DNA of 64,000 nucleotides from Seriola aureovittata (taxonomy: Eukaryota > Chordata > Actinopteri > Carangiformes > Carangidae): contig NC_079384.1 in the NCBI RefSeq assembly GCF_021018895.1, forward strand, positions 5,194,140-5,258,139. The letters are read 5' to 3'. Shown piece after piece: positions 45,223 through 57,539 of the stretch. The position numbers were made by a program, and so were the translations under genes. Position 1 is the stretch's first letter. Every line of letters starts with the position of its first letter. The notes beneath the pieces are model-generated. The model had not been told where the DNA came from, searched no databases, and saw nothing but the letters and a program-made list of their open reading frames with translations.

Positions 45223-47174
45223 GCCAAACCAAGCCATACCCTGGCACCGCCCATGCTCACAAACACTGTTAGACACTCACAGATAGACCTTTCTCATGTC
45301 TCAGTAGGATAATGATTAATGATGGCTGAATTCCACTTAGTTGCCATAGTTTCAGGGTCCATATTGTGTGTGCTGGCTCACTATCGCACTGTCATGGTTA
45401 ATGTCATTAGTAACACCTGTGCTTTTCCTACTACAATATAATTGTACTTCAATTTGTCATTTTCTACATTTTCCAGAACGCCTTTTGGCAATTTTCATAG
45501 AAAAAAACAAAAAGCAAATGAGCATTCAGCTGTGGGTTGCATGTTCTTATGTATACTAAGACAGAGTGAAAGCCCTTTGAATGAATGGGATGCAACCAGC
45601 CTTGCCACTGCATTGCATTCCGGTCTCTTTTCTACTACTGTGGGTGAAGAAAGTTTTCTCTGTTCCCCTTCTGCCACTCTACATGACTGTTGAGCGCTAG
45701 TGCAAAATAGCAGCCCTAGAGACCACCTCTTTGTTTCTAATAGACCGATACCAACACCTGACATTTATTGCACTATTAATGGTTCAAGTCCCTCAGTTAT
45801 CTACAGAAGATGTAGCATATTAAATAGCGTTAAATCGCATAAGCTGATTTTTTTTTTTTTTTTAGGTACATTGTCTTTGTCCACTATGTATGTACGTGTC
45901 TACAGATGTGTACAGAGTGTTATCTGCAAAGACAGTATCCAGCCAAAAACAAAGAAAAAAGTCTGGCTCAGACGGAGCCTGGGGACAGATTTACACAGAG
46001 GAGATTTGGATGATTACACACCATGAAAGTTCTCAGTGATTGAGATTGGAAAATCACACCGGCCAATAAATCAACTGTGGGACACAGTAGCCAGTGCTTA
46101 AAGTCTGGAACTCGCAATGCAATGTAATATAAAAGTAATCTTCTATTAATGGTACAAGCAAATAGAGACGTCCAGATGTGGAACTGTACTCATTGTTACA
46201 AAGTTCTGTTATATGTTCATGGAAATAATGCTGTATTGTTTCCAGGAGGAACCACCTGATCGTTGAAACATTAGGAGATGTAAGAGTCAATCCAGAGGTC
46301 TTTCACAAGACTAAGTCAAAACGGATAGTTGGCATTTCACTTCCTGTCTCCCAAAACAGAAACAGTAGAGTAAGGGTGGAGGGATGGATGGGTCAACAGA
46401 TGGATGGATGGATGGATGGATGGCTGTTTCCAATTCTCAGTCATATCTGAAAAATACACTAGAGCACGCAATGGCATAAATTACAAAATATTTAGTCTAC
46501 CATGGCTGAATGTGTAATAACTATACCAGCAGCGTACACATCCATCTGCTGTGAGTTGCTTTAGATTGAACAATTTGTTAAGTTACATATATTAAAATGT
46601 ATTTTTTCCACTGCATGAAGTCATTCTAGATGCTCATTGATTGCAAATAAGCTGTTATATTACCAGCTTTGCATGAGCTGAGTTTATCATTATATTTTCC
46701 TCAGTTTATGTAAATATTGGTGCATTGTGCCAACATAAACATTGTTGTGCATATGCACCATTTTACTGCATTTGCCATCTTTATCTCAACTTACACCAGT
46801 GGACGGTGGCTGCCTGTATGTTCTCCTTCTCTGATTAAATCCTTACACAAGCTATTATTTCAACTCAGCAATATTTGCTCAGATGCTCCCGTTCACGTTA
46901 CAGGTCTCAGTGATTCCTTCCTGTGTCTGTCTGAAGAGGCCGATTGTCTCCTCTGTGCGCTGGTCAGAGGCCAGCTGGCAGAGAGTTAAACAGCAGCAGC
47001 AGCAGTGCAGGACTGATCCTGGAGAGCATTAACTGAACCCAGATGACCTGATTGGCCCACCTGTGTGTGTGTGTGTGCTCGCGCAGCGGTGTAAGTGTGC
47101 TGATTAGCACTGCTCCTCGTTATCTCTCTTCACTGGAAGCTGCTTGCTATTTTATGAATCTTTCTCTCCAGGGA
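45223..47174. other. Anonymous noncoding DNA
   Basis: No exon is supported. It contains a T16 run (45,848-45,863), (GATG)6 at 46,399-46,423, (CAG)5 at 46,991-47,005 and a short GT patch at 47,062-47,077. The interval 47,006-47,160 is repeat-poor. Confidence 0.5.
46399..46423. repeat. (GATG)6 microsatellite
   Basis: Six GATG units, with two further units nearby at 46,383-46,391. Confidence 0.93.
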
Positions 47175-47202
47175 TGTGTGTGTGTGTGTGTGTGTGTGTG
47201 TG
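47175..47202. repeat. (TG)14 microsatellite
   Basis: A pure TG run of 28 bases. It faces a CA array 54 bp downstream, so the two are complementary. Confidence 0.96.
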
Positions 47203-47255
47203 TCTGATTGCATCTTTCTAAGATTAGTTGCTTAGTTGCTTTCATCTCAACATAG

Positions 47256-47274
47256 CACACACACACACACACAC
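47256..47274. repeat. (CA)9 microsatellite
   Basis: A pure CA run followed by GACACACACATACATACATGG. Complementary to the TG array at 47,175-47,202. Confidence 0.95.
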
Positions 47275-48817
47275 AGACACACACATACATACATGGCCAG
47301 AGAAGAAGACTCATAAAGAAGCAAGCCATTGCTTAACCAGTACAATTTGTCTGGGAAACACAAGCAAACATGTACATGTTCTCTGCCACACAAAACACAC
47401 AGTTTGCCTCCAGGAATCTTGCACCAAACACCTTTCAGCACACATGGTATAATTATCAGTCCAACATACTGTATACCACACACCATAATGCCTTGGCACA
47501 CAGCTCACATCCCCCAGTCTCTTTACAGGGCACCCTACAGCCACTGTCATGCACCGAGGGCAGTTTACGATGCATGGGAAAACGCAGCCTTGGCACCGCA
47601 GCCAACACACTGAACACAGTTCGGTTACAAGTGGGAAATGGTGGCACACACTGAAGTGTGCAAACAAAAGCAAAGCTTGTAATGTGTGTTGCTTTGGAAT
47701 GTGACACAAAAACACAAGAGTTATGATTTTGCTAACAAGCTAAACTAAACTGTAGCATCACAGAGCCACTAGCTTGGCTTTAAACTCTTCGTCATCAATG
47801 TTATTAATCGATTGTATCTTTATTGTGACTTGTCTGTCAATTCTGTCTTATTGGAAACAATAACTTAATGTTCACCTCATCGCATCACGTGTATACATGT
47901 ATGTATTTTGGCATCGGTATCCATGGTGAACATGTCTGACTTTCAATTTTGACCATCACATTCAAGACTAATGGAGAGTTAGCTATTTAGACATTAAGTA
48001 GATGTTCAACCATTTTGTGATGCTGAGAAAAGTTTGCCACAGCTGACCTTTTAAGTGCAAACAGATTTAATTTGCAGCCAGTTTTGAATTTCCAAATTCT
48101 TGTGGTCTCTCTTTTTTTAATTCCTTCCTTATTAATAATGTTCACTCCCTTTCCCCTCCAGTTATCTTTTCCTCTTAGTTATTGCACATTTGGAGCACAG
48201 ACATTAGTAACCGCATGTGTCAGGATCCCAATGATAATAATAATAATGAAAAGAAACCACTAATTGGAGTGTGTAGCACTTTGGAAAAAGTGTACCAAAT
48301 TATGTGTATTTTTGCTTTTTTTTTTTTTAATCACTCTGATATCATCTGTCCAATAAAAGCATGGTGACTCATGTGTCCCTTGTAGCCTCCTGTAGCTCAT
48401 CCTCATCACCAGGAACTATAAAGAGCGTGAAGGTTGACAGACGGGGTTAAATAACATCATCGGCCATACATCATAAAATAAGATCTGTGATTATTTACCA
48501 GGCTTTGTTACCATGCTGGCTTTTTTATAATTTCTGTTATGATGAACCAGCATAAGTAACTGTTTCCTGTTTGGACGCTCACTGATGATGTCATAGTCTG
48601 AGAGTTTAGAGGTCGATAAGCACTGTGAGGCAAGGAGGTGAATGTGTGTTTGTTGTCATGCTGGCATAAGAACATAAGGTAACAGCAGGATTGATTGTGT
48701 GGCGTTAAGCCGTCAGTAGAACTGGGCTGGAAATTTGTGGGTTGTGAACAAAGAGAAAATGTTTGAAAGGCATTTTGCAAGGGAACATAGGTTGCTAAGG
48801 AAAGAAGGTAAATGGAC
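47275..48817. other. Anonymous noncoding DNA
   Basis: No gene is recognised. The open frames at 47.3-47.7 kb overlap on both strands and lack any domain. A T13 run lies near 48,317. Confidence 0.5.
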
Positions 48818-48843
48818 CACACACACACACACACACACACACA
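48818..48843. repeat. (CA)13 microsatellite
   Basis: A pure CA run of 26 bases. Confidence 0.97.
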
Positions 48844-51397
48844 AATGTGCACATCAATATTAACAGGGTAGGAGTGTTAAATAGATGTAAGTCTTAAATT
48901 TTTAAGGATAAAGTTGGTGAGTGCATTGTCCAACAGCAGTCGAGGGGAAGTCAGGGGTTTTATGAAGAATCCAGCCTGAAATAAAACTAAATGTTATAGA
49001 AAGCAGCTACTTTCAGCCAAGAACATGTTCTAATCACACCTATAATTCTTATAAAGTGAACAGTGATTTAACCTGACTTGGCTGTTGTGCTAGCTCTTGT
49101 GGTAAGTAATAACTTGGCATTCTTCCTTATTTTCCTCTGTTTTACTCTTGGATATGCAAAAGTAAAGAAAGAAAAAAAACAAAAACCTTTACAATCAGTC
49201 AACCATGAAGCCAAAAATAGTGACTTTAGTATTTATTTGTGTAAAAAAAACAAAAGTTTTGTGTTAAACTGATGGGCAGAAGCATTCAAACCAAAGCATT
49301 AACTGAAAAACGTATATGTGCAAACAATACAAATAGAAAATGTATTAAATGCTGTTTACTGTAGCTTGCATGGAAACTGGGGCCCTTCCAGGTGCCATGG
49401 ATCCAACTCTGCCATTTTATTGATGATTTTCTAAAGCCCTCCCTCAACCGGCAACTGTCCAATCACAGCAGGGGCACAGCAGGCCTGTCAAGCCACATGT
49501 TGAAGAGGGGTACATGGGGCTGTAGTGAGTGATACTCTGTGTCTGAAAAGTACGGAAGGTGGAGTCTGTTGTCCTCTCCAAAGCAAAACACGCAAGTGCA
49601 AAGGGAATGGTTTAAAAAAGTGTCTTTATCTGCTCTAACAGTTAACTGGCTTACTGTTCTCTAACCCAGGGTCACTTATAAGAGCATTACTACGTTATTG
49701 TAACTTTGGTAAGAAGCCATGTAATACAGTGTTCCTCATTCTCAGGTCACACTGCTTCTTGTTAATTAGTTCATTTCATTCAGGTGTGACACGGTTCCTA
49801 GTCAGATCGTCTGGTTGCTATGGAGATTTAGTTAGCCCGTACATAAAATTCTTTTTCCATTTCTTTTTCCGGTGTGTTTTGACATCACTGAACTGTTTGA
49901 TTTTATACCATGTGGTCTAAAAGGCGAGCATTGACAGACTAAGCACTGAAGATACTGATGGATATTTGATAAAAACCGTCACAAACTGATGAAGAATATG
50001 TTTACAGCAGTTCCGTTTCCTTGTCCGTCTGTGTGACATTTGATGAGACTGAAACATTCTTCACAGGACAGAGGCAAACAACAGATCAGCTGATCAAGGT
50101 CTAATAGATTTAGACGATCTTGTGGTAAGCTCAGGACTAATAGGCAACAAGCACGCAAAGGAGGAAAAATGAGTGAGGTGAAGCTCATGTCTCTTATTTC
50201 ACATGTGCTGTGTCATCTATCCTCACGTGACCTGGAAACTGGTTGCATCATTCAGGACGGCGTGGGCAGAGCCGTAGTACCAGGAGAAAAACAAATGAAG
50301 AAGATTGAAAAATGAAACGGAATTTCTTGAAATGTGTATGTCTTTATATATACTGTGTTTATTACAGTATAATACTAATATAATTCACTTTTGTAAGAAA
50401 CAGTCCCAAAGTCAGTCATACAGTGTACAATGGTGATATTATGAAGCTTAAAGACTGGGACTTTCTCTTTTTCAAACCTCACACTATTAGAAAAACACTA
50501 CAGTTTTCCTCTTCGTGTGAGGGTTACAGGCCAACAAGAGTAATTTGACATACAACCAATTTCAACAATTTTATGAAATTTAGTGCCAATTAAAGCTTTT
50601 ATAAATTTGCAATGGTTGAGATAATGCTTTTGCTTTGAAGGAGTTTTAACGTTATTGCTGCTGGCAGAGCACATGCACAGCACAAGATTTTTAGGCTCAT
50701 CAAATTCATTCATGCTTCAGATCGTATTCTGGTCGTCTGTGAATAGGACATTTGAAGTTGATTACATGCTTCAAGCTGAACCCACAGCTGCATTTGGAGC
50801 GAGTCCTGGCAATATCAAACATGCATGCTTGATATTTTGTGACCCAGAGAGACCAACAGTATCACTCCGCACTACATTTCAGCCTACATGTCGCCATTTG
50901 CATATTCAGATATGCATTTTACATGCAGTTGAATGACAATTTACTTTGTTTGCAATCCAGGCATCAAAAAAATGTTGAAAGCCAACCTCATTTAACCAGG
51001 ACTCCTGGAGATCTTCTGTGCTGTACATCACTGATTAGTGCTATAATCAAATTCACAGTATAAAGGTAAAAAAACAAACAAAAAAAAAAGTCGTCAGTTC
51101 ACATCATGCAAATTGCACTGCTGTGCTCACGTACAAACATTCTTACTTCAGCAGAAGAAGTGACTGTGAAAAAACACTGAGATGAACAAAACAACCCCAC
51201 TGCCTGTTAGCAGGTAACAGCCCGTGACAGCTGTCCTGTGACACGGACATTAAGTGAGTCACTGTAGCAGAGTAGTCAGACCATTAACCCTGCAGCAGAA
51301 ACCTGTTTGTGGGGAGCTAGGATACGGTGGCATTTCCTCTACACCTTTGTACAAACATTAACTAATGATGTCATCTACAGTGTTGTATGATGGCGGC
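48844..51397. other. Anonymous noncoding DNA
   Basis: No exon is supported. A 26-bp imperfect palindrome lies at 50,811-50,836 and several octamer-like words (TTTGCATATTCAGATATGCA) lie at 50,894-50,916. Confidence 0.5.
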
Positions 51398-51410
51398 GGG
51401 GGGGGGGGGG
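51398..51410. repeat. (G)13 homopolymer
   Basis: A run of 13 G inside the ATG-initiated 124-codon frame at 51,387-51,761, where it encodes glycines. Confidence 0.95.
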
Positions 51411-51767
51411 CAGAAAATGATTAGCTTCTTTAAGAGTTTCGCCATCGGCACGCACAGAGGTAGATGCAGACAGTTGATCTGGCCCAACAAGTTAGCAGAG
51501 CTCTCAGTTCCAGTAACTAGCGGAGCAAGTCAGCAAACAAGAGTCTGTATTTCACCGAGCCTGGAGGTTAATGACAAGCACGAGCCAGACATTTCAACCC
51601 TGCCAGACAGCTCCCATCACTCTTGCCCACAGCTGTTTGACCTCTGGATGACCTCAAGGGGAAGGGTCAAACTCCCAGGGTCAAGTCCTACATTAATGTT
51701 CCTCATGACACACACTTACAAACATGTCGGTGCTCAGTCACACATGAGTAGACTCGAGTAGGGTTGG

Positions 51768-51778
51768 ACACACACACA

Positions 51779-51813
<35 letters not shown>
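51768..51813. repeat. (AC)n microsatellite with one interruption
   Basis: AC array interrupted once by ACAT at about 51,784. Confidence 0.97.
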
Positions 51814-51817
<4 letters not shown>

Positions 51818-52894
51818 GAGGGTCCAACGTGAACTGTCATCCTAAACATCACCCACTGAACTCTGTTCACCCCCATGAGATAATTACCTCACACATTTAT
51901 TTATTTATTTTTAAATTTATGACTTTTTGTGACTGCCCTGCTTTAATTTTCTCCATAAATAATGAGTTTTAACCCCAGTGGGACACACATCATTTTACAA
52001 ACATTCTAGGTAAACTCAAATTGATGCTTTTACACATAGTAACAACATATTTATACTTTTCATAGCTTAAAATATGAAGTAAAGTCTTAATCAAGAGCTG
52101 ACTTTTTGTTCTGGGCAAAGATTGGGAAATCAAGAGACAGAATAATAAACACTTATTAACATTAGCATATCTAGGTCAGTTCCACAACAATAAAATCCCG
52201 CTTTATTGCTATTCTCATGATGACAGGACTGTGGTTCAGGGGATTTCATTTTCTCAAAGCCTGGTGCCAGTTCCTTTACTGTAGGCTATATGTGATCATT
52301 CCAAAAACAAAAAAAAAAGTCTGTGGTTGGCAGGATTTTGAACTTAAAACATTGAGGTTTGGGAATAAGACAAGAGGAAGCAAGACATAAAAATCAACCC
52401 AGAGATAAATTAGATGGAACAGAAGGGGGGAGGAGGGTGAACAAAGGGGTAACGAGGAGGTGTAAGGCCTTCGTTTGCAAAACTGTTCCCGCTTGCTGTC
52501 TGTTTACCTGACTAAGTTTTAAAAAAAAAAGGTGCATGACTTATTTCATCCAGCCCAGAACGTTACGTTCATTTGATCAGGCTTGAAAGCAGAAAAGAGA
52601 CACAGTGGAAACAACTGAGAAACCGGTCGGAGGAGGATGTAACTTGCTCTTCTTTTTAATAATCCTGTTGATCTTTATCTCCTGTTTCCTAACGAGCTCC
52701 TCCTGCGTCAGGTTACAGCAGCAGAAAAGATGCCGCAGTTCAAGCAGCTTCAGGACGGAGCTAGTGACGGAGCATGTTGGCTTTCTTTCAGCTCGGTTTC
52801 AGCTGGTCCGTCTAAGCTCCTTCACTTGGAGGGTAATTACAGAGAAATCCTTGTTTCTTCTTTATTACAAACAGGGTCACTGCCTTGGGATGAA
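51814..52894. other. Anonymous noncoding DNA
   Basis: An (ATTT)n patch lies at 51,895-51,911. The open frame at 52,605-52,988 starts at GTG and runs into a GT array, so it is not supported. Confidence 0.5.
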
Positions 52895-52919
52895 GTGTGT
52901 GTGTGTGTGTGTGTGTGTG
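52895..52919. repeat. (GT)12 microsatellite
   Basis: A pure GT run of 25 bases. Confidence 0.96.
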
Positions 52920-55900
52920 GTTTTCTACTGTGCATTTGTGCAAAATCCACACACTGATCCGTCTCATATGTCGACCCTAAGCATCTGACCAAGGCCTGTA
53001 AAATATGAACCAGTGTGGATAAGGTCCCAGTGTTGCTATCATGTATTTGTATATTACTCAGTTACAAACCGATAAAGACGTAAGCAAGTAGCTCATTTAC
53101 TGGGATGGAGCTCTCCGTCCGGTGTCCCGCCGCTGCCATGTTAGCTTAACATCCCATCAGGTTGCTGCAACGAGCTAACTGTTACATTGGCTAACATGTA
53201 AGTAGCTGGCTAGCTATCATTTTTAGGTGTGGCCCATCACAGATTAGCATGAAAAAAATGAAGTGTATTAAATTGATACACGAGCTCCCGCCCTAAGGAG
53301 GACATCGGTCTATTTCCTCCACGACCACAAACAACACATCGGCATTGTGTCCCAATGTCCAGTGTAACAGTGACACCACTGTCAGGGTTGTTAAGGAAGG
53401 TCGCTTGTAAAGCTTCCACTTTAAGTCGAGTGGAGGCAGAACACCTCAGTTGGAGTGTGTAGAACAGATCAGGGATTATTGGTTGTGGCCACAGTCCCTC
53501 AGCACTGAGTAACCTGACACCTGAGCCTGACCCTGGGCAGAGACAGATCATTGCATGATGTCAGATGGTAACACTGGTAAACTAGCAGGAGAAATACTAT
53601 CTCCTCCTTTACAAGCTTCTGATAATCCTGTGCATGTGCTTCCCACCAGAGACCTCATCAGACCCAACGGAAGAGTTTGAAGGGATGGAGTGGGGGAGAA
53701 ACAAAAACACATGAAGGAAAGAAACAGTGAATAAAATAAAGTGAATAAAAAGAAAAACCAAAAGAAATAAAAGAAAAAAAAACTGATTTAGTGTACGTGT
53801 GGCTGTGTGTGTGAGTATGTGTGTGGCTGAGTGTGTAAAACCGCACGCCCGGGTCCCACTGGTCTGATTGCTATGGGGGAATGAATTTGAAACGCGAAAC
53901 ACACAGACTGGATGATGTGGTTTAATCGTCTATTAAACTTTTTAATTAGAGGCTTTTTTAAAAGATTGGACCGAGTCGCTGAGACGTTCTCTAACACACA
54001 AAACTTGATGTAACTTCTCTTGTCGTCTCTCTGCTGTTTGGGCCGAGCGCCTAGAGAGCTGGCCTGGATGCTGGATGCTGCTGGAAGAGGGGTGGAGGCG
54101 TGGGCGGAGGCATGTTGAGTTTCAGTTTATACTTGATCCATTGAACCTTTGCTGCTCAAAACACTTACTCAGTCACTCAGATAGCAACACAGATACAGAC
54201 AGCCCATTGCCACCAAACTTGTTTTGAAGAGCATCTGCGCATGGCAACTACAGTATGGTTGAGTAATAATAATAATAAGGTTAAAACATAATGGCAATAA
54301 ATTACATTGTGAGGATCTCAGGCTGCATTCGGGTCATAAGGGATTAGCATGTCAGAGTTATAAGAGTTGTGTTATGGCAAATGAACTATGGCAAATGTAT
54401 GGTCACGCTTGATTAAGGTTGTGCAACACTTGTTTGGGACTGTCTCGTCCACTGCATGGGAGACAGTCTGGTTAACCAGACATGCATTAGCCTAACTGAC
54501 CAGTTAGTTCTCACCTTTGAAGTCTTTGCTCTTGGAAAACTGAACTATACTGTTGAGAAACACTTAAGTTAAAGACTTAAAGGAACTATTTGTAAGTTGT
54601 AATTTGCTTGTTGGTACATAGCGAGCGTTAGCATTAACGGCTCTTCCCTTACCAGTCTAGAAGAAACATTGTTCAGCATCAAACTTCATTCATTTACTCA
54701 ACAACAGCTGTTTCCCGTGGTGGAAAGCAACACCAACCCATTTGCACATCAGCCAAAGACAAGACACAGCAGAGGATATCTCAGTGTTACAAGTGTTACA
54801 GTGTCTTTCGAGGATGAGGACAAACTGGTTGGTTTTGCAAATTGCGTGTTTGCGTTAGACATCAATCGTCCACTATGGATGTAATTCCTAGAGAAGCTTC
54901 CTCTGTTGCCTCCACACACCTGTCCACTAGTTGTCCCCAGAGCTCCTGCCTTTGTCACATCACCTGATACAGTAGCTCACCTGCCTGCACGCCTGTTCCC
55001 CATGACCACATTAGTCTCAGCATGCAGAGCGCCAAGCTAATTGTCAAGCTAATTGTCACTTTGTGCTAGACTTTTCAACTTTGTTGCAGTGTTTTGTCCT
55101 GCCTCGTCCCCTTCTGTCCTTCCTTCCTTCCTTGAGAGGCAAAGTAATAGCCTGCAGCTGACAAAGGCTTTAAAGTTAGAAACTCAGGAAAGAACAGCAA
55201 AAAGACCAAATCGATGGCAGCATCAAACCAAAGACTGACACATAACTTTTTAAAGCCCCATCGGGGGTATTATGGATGTTACCAACACCTCTGCAACCAA
55301 GCAACATGTGACATCTAGAGGGAAGATGCCAAACTATGCAAAGGTGTGAAACCTAACTCAAGGTCTCTGCTGTGTTTACACACTCCCGCTGTTTTCATCA
55401 TGCCTCTGCAGATACATGTGCTCTCCCTCCGGACAGGCTCTGTGGACTGCTTCTAATCTGTGGATCTGGTGGGAAGTCACACTGGTCAATATTTGTCAGG
55501 CCGGCAGGTAGTGATCAATATGAACTCTGTTTTCACACAATCAATAGGAGGCTCTGTTTCATGTGAGAGCTGTGTGTGACGACCTGTTAGCTGTGACCGG
55601 GCATGTGAAGAAATATGAACCTGTGTGTTCTCCTCCTGTGAGCTGACGGGTAGATTTCAAGAGAGCGAACACAGACGGAGATGATGGATAAAATGTGCAA
55701 CAAGAAGTTTTGGCAGCTAAATCACGATCTGTTCTATAGGTGTAAATCACAAAGTGGGGCCACAATGGAGGTGAATGCTATCGCTGTATATGAGACACCC
55801 CCAGGTAACCCAGAAGCCTCAGGTACACTGGTATCAGTTTGTTTTTTTACATGTTCAAAAGTGCTGCAATATTAATCAAATTAATTAAATCTAATATAAT

Positions 55901-56560
55901 AATATACATTTTTAATAATGTTTAACTCGTTAAATAAAAAGTTTTCTAGCTTTTAGCAGTTTTATGTTTTCAAATATATCCAAACACAGGAAATAAGCAA
56001 TGAATATCAGATCTATCAGATCTTTATATGCAGTTATCCTGCAGCAACTGACATGACAGCTCATGGTTGCTAGTTGTCATGGTAATGCAACAACCTTTTC
56101 AGCTCATACGAGTCAGAAACTGCGACTGTCCAAGTGAGAGACAGATACATCTCAGTCATTACAGTTGAAAAAAAAAATTGGGGTAAAATAATTCCAGCAT
56201 TGGGGTAAAGCTTCCGGGGTCTCTGTCCTCATAATGAACTATCATGTATAATCTTCTGTGTGCTCTGTACATGATGAGAACTTGGAGGCATACATACATG
56301 TACATCTACACAGTCCGCAGAGTGTGTGTGTGATGCCTTCAACAGAAAACGTTTGCCCTTGTACCTGCAGAAAGGTTCATCTGGCAGTGATTTAATCCAC
56401 TCGTTTCCTGTTCCTGCTCCTCACCATTTGGGGCCGTGAAAGGCTGGATCACTCCCAGCATGCATTTGGCAACAGGTAGGGTACACCCATGTCTGTTTGC
56501 CAGTGTATCACACACACATAAACACACACAAGCACATTTACGCGAATTTCGTCTCAGTTC
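52920..56560. other. Anonymous noncoding DNA
   Basis: No exon is identified. It includes an imperfect TG-rich patch (53,793-53,838), a tandem 12-mer CAAGCTAATTGT (55,033-55,056), (TTCC)n at 55,116-55,133 and a small CpG-richer patch around 53,110-53,140. Confidence 0.5.
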
Positions 56561-56672
56561 GCCAAGAAACACGCGGAGAACAAACTCAACACAAAGTGCT
56601 TCATCCAGGAAACACCCTGGACCTTATTGCTGTGAGGCGGCAGCGCTAACCACTGAGCCACTGTGCCACCCT
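56561..56672 (-). repeat. tRNA-derived SINE head
   Basis: On the minus strand it reads GGGTGGCACAGTGGCTCAGT followed by GGTTAGCGCTGCCGCCTCAC and AGCAATAAGGTCCAGGGT. The A-box (TGGCTCAGTGG) and the GCCTCACAGCA(A/G)(T/G)AAGGTC word are typical of fish SINE heads of the DANA/V-SINE kind. The B-box (GGTTCGAATCC expected) has decayed to GGTCCAGGGTGTTTCC. Confidence 0.7.
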
Positions 56673-57302
56673 CTGCTGATGTCAGCTTCCAGGATCTATG
56701 AGTACTGCAGTCAAGTAGTTTCCTCCAACTGCCATTTGGCCGTCACACTTCGCCTTCCATACAGAAAAAAGAAAAAGAAAAAGAACTTGTCGCAGTAACC
56801 AGGAGACGAACACATTCAAAAACCCGGCTGCATTTCCTCTGAGTGTCTCATCCTCATTCTGTTCATCCTCTGCATGCACACATAGGCGTGTTTGTGGAAG
56901 CTACAGACACACGTGCACACACACATGCACACACGCACACACACACAAGCTTCATCTTCCCATTCATACACATACACATGAAGTACAAACACCCATACTG
57001 TACACATTTATACACACGCACACCTCATAAAAGGTCAAACCACAAAACACTGCACTGTGTTGAGTCATCACCAAAAATGGAAAGTTTTAATCTTTTCAGT
57101 CTTTTTTTTTTTTTTCATTTCATTATTTTTTTTTTTTCTCAACACAAAGAACAAACTGAGAAATAGGAAGAAAAAACAGCAATAAAAACCAGGCCATTTG
57201 TCATAGTTTCCCGCTGCCGGTAGCTGTGGACAGAATGAGAAAGTGGCGGCGGTAGCTCAGGGCATGATGGTGCATCTTAAACAGGGGAGTTCCAAAGCAA
57301 AA
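56673..57302. other. Anonymous DNA with CA- and T-rich patches
   Basis: Imperfect CA repeats lie at 56,905-56,948 and T-rich runs at 57,102-57,138. No exon is identified. Confidence 0.5.
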
Positions 57303-57339
57303 GGGGGGGCGGGGGGGTGGGGGGCGGGGTGGGGGGTGG
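57303..57339 (+). repeat. G-rich tract with quadruplex potential
   Basis: G runs of 7, 7, 6, 4 and 6 separated by single C or T bases, on the plus strand. This meets the usual G3+N1-7 quadruplex pattern several times over. Confidence 0.9.
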
Positions 57340-57467
57340 CCCTGGTGTGGCCCAAAACAACGCACAGGTCCAAGACTGGAGGGACCGAGGTGGCCCCCTG
57401 ATGTGAAGCGTCGAGTGGACGTGGAGGTGATAGATGGAGCTGGAGGCAGGATATCTGCGTAGTGTTG

Positions 57468-57470
<3 letters not shown>

Positions 57471-57516
<46 letters not shown>

Positions 57517-57539
57517 TGTGTGTGGGTGTGGGTGTGTGT
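57471..57539. repeat. (TG)21 microsatellite with variant tail
   Basis: Pure TG at 57,471-57,512, then TGGG-interrupted GT to 57,539. Confidence 0.97.

Noticed and set aside
52605..52988. 127-codon frame with a hydrophobic N-terminal stretch
   Set aside because: Starts at GTG, ends inside and beyond a (GT) array (Cys-Val repeats), and no family is recognised.
53062..53139. Minus-strand ATG in a strong Kozak context (MAAAGHRTESSIP) in a CpG-richer patch
   Set aside because: Only 25 codons to a stop, a weak donor-like GTAAAT, and no partner exon visible; too little to call a first exon.
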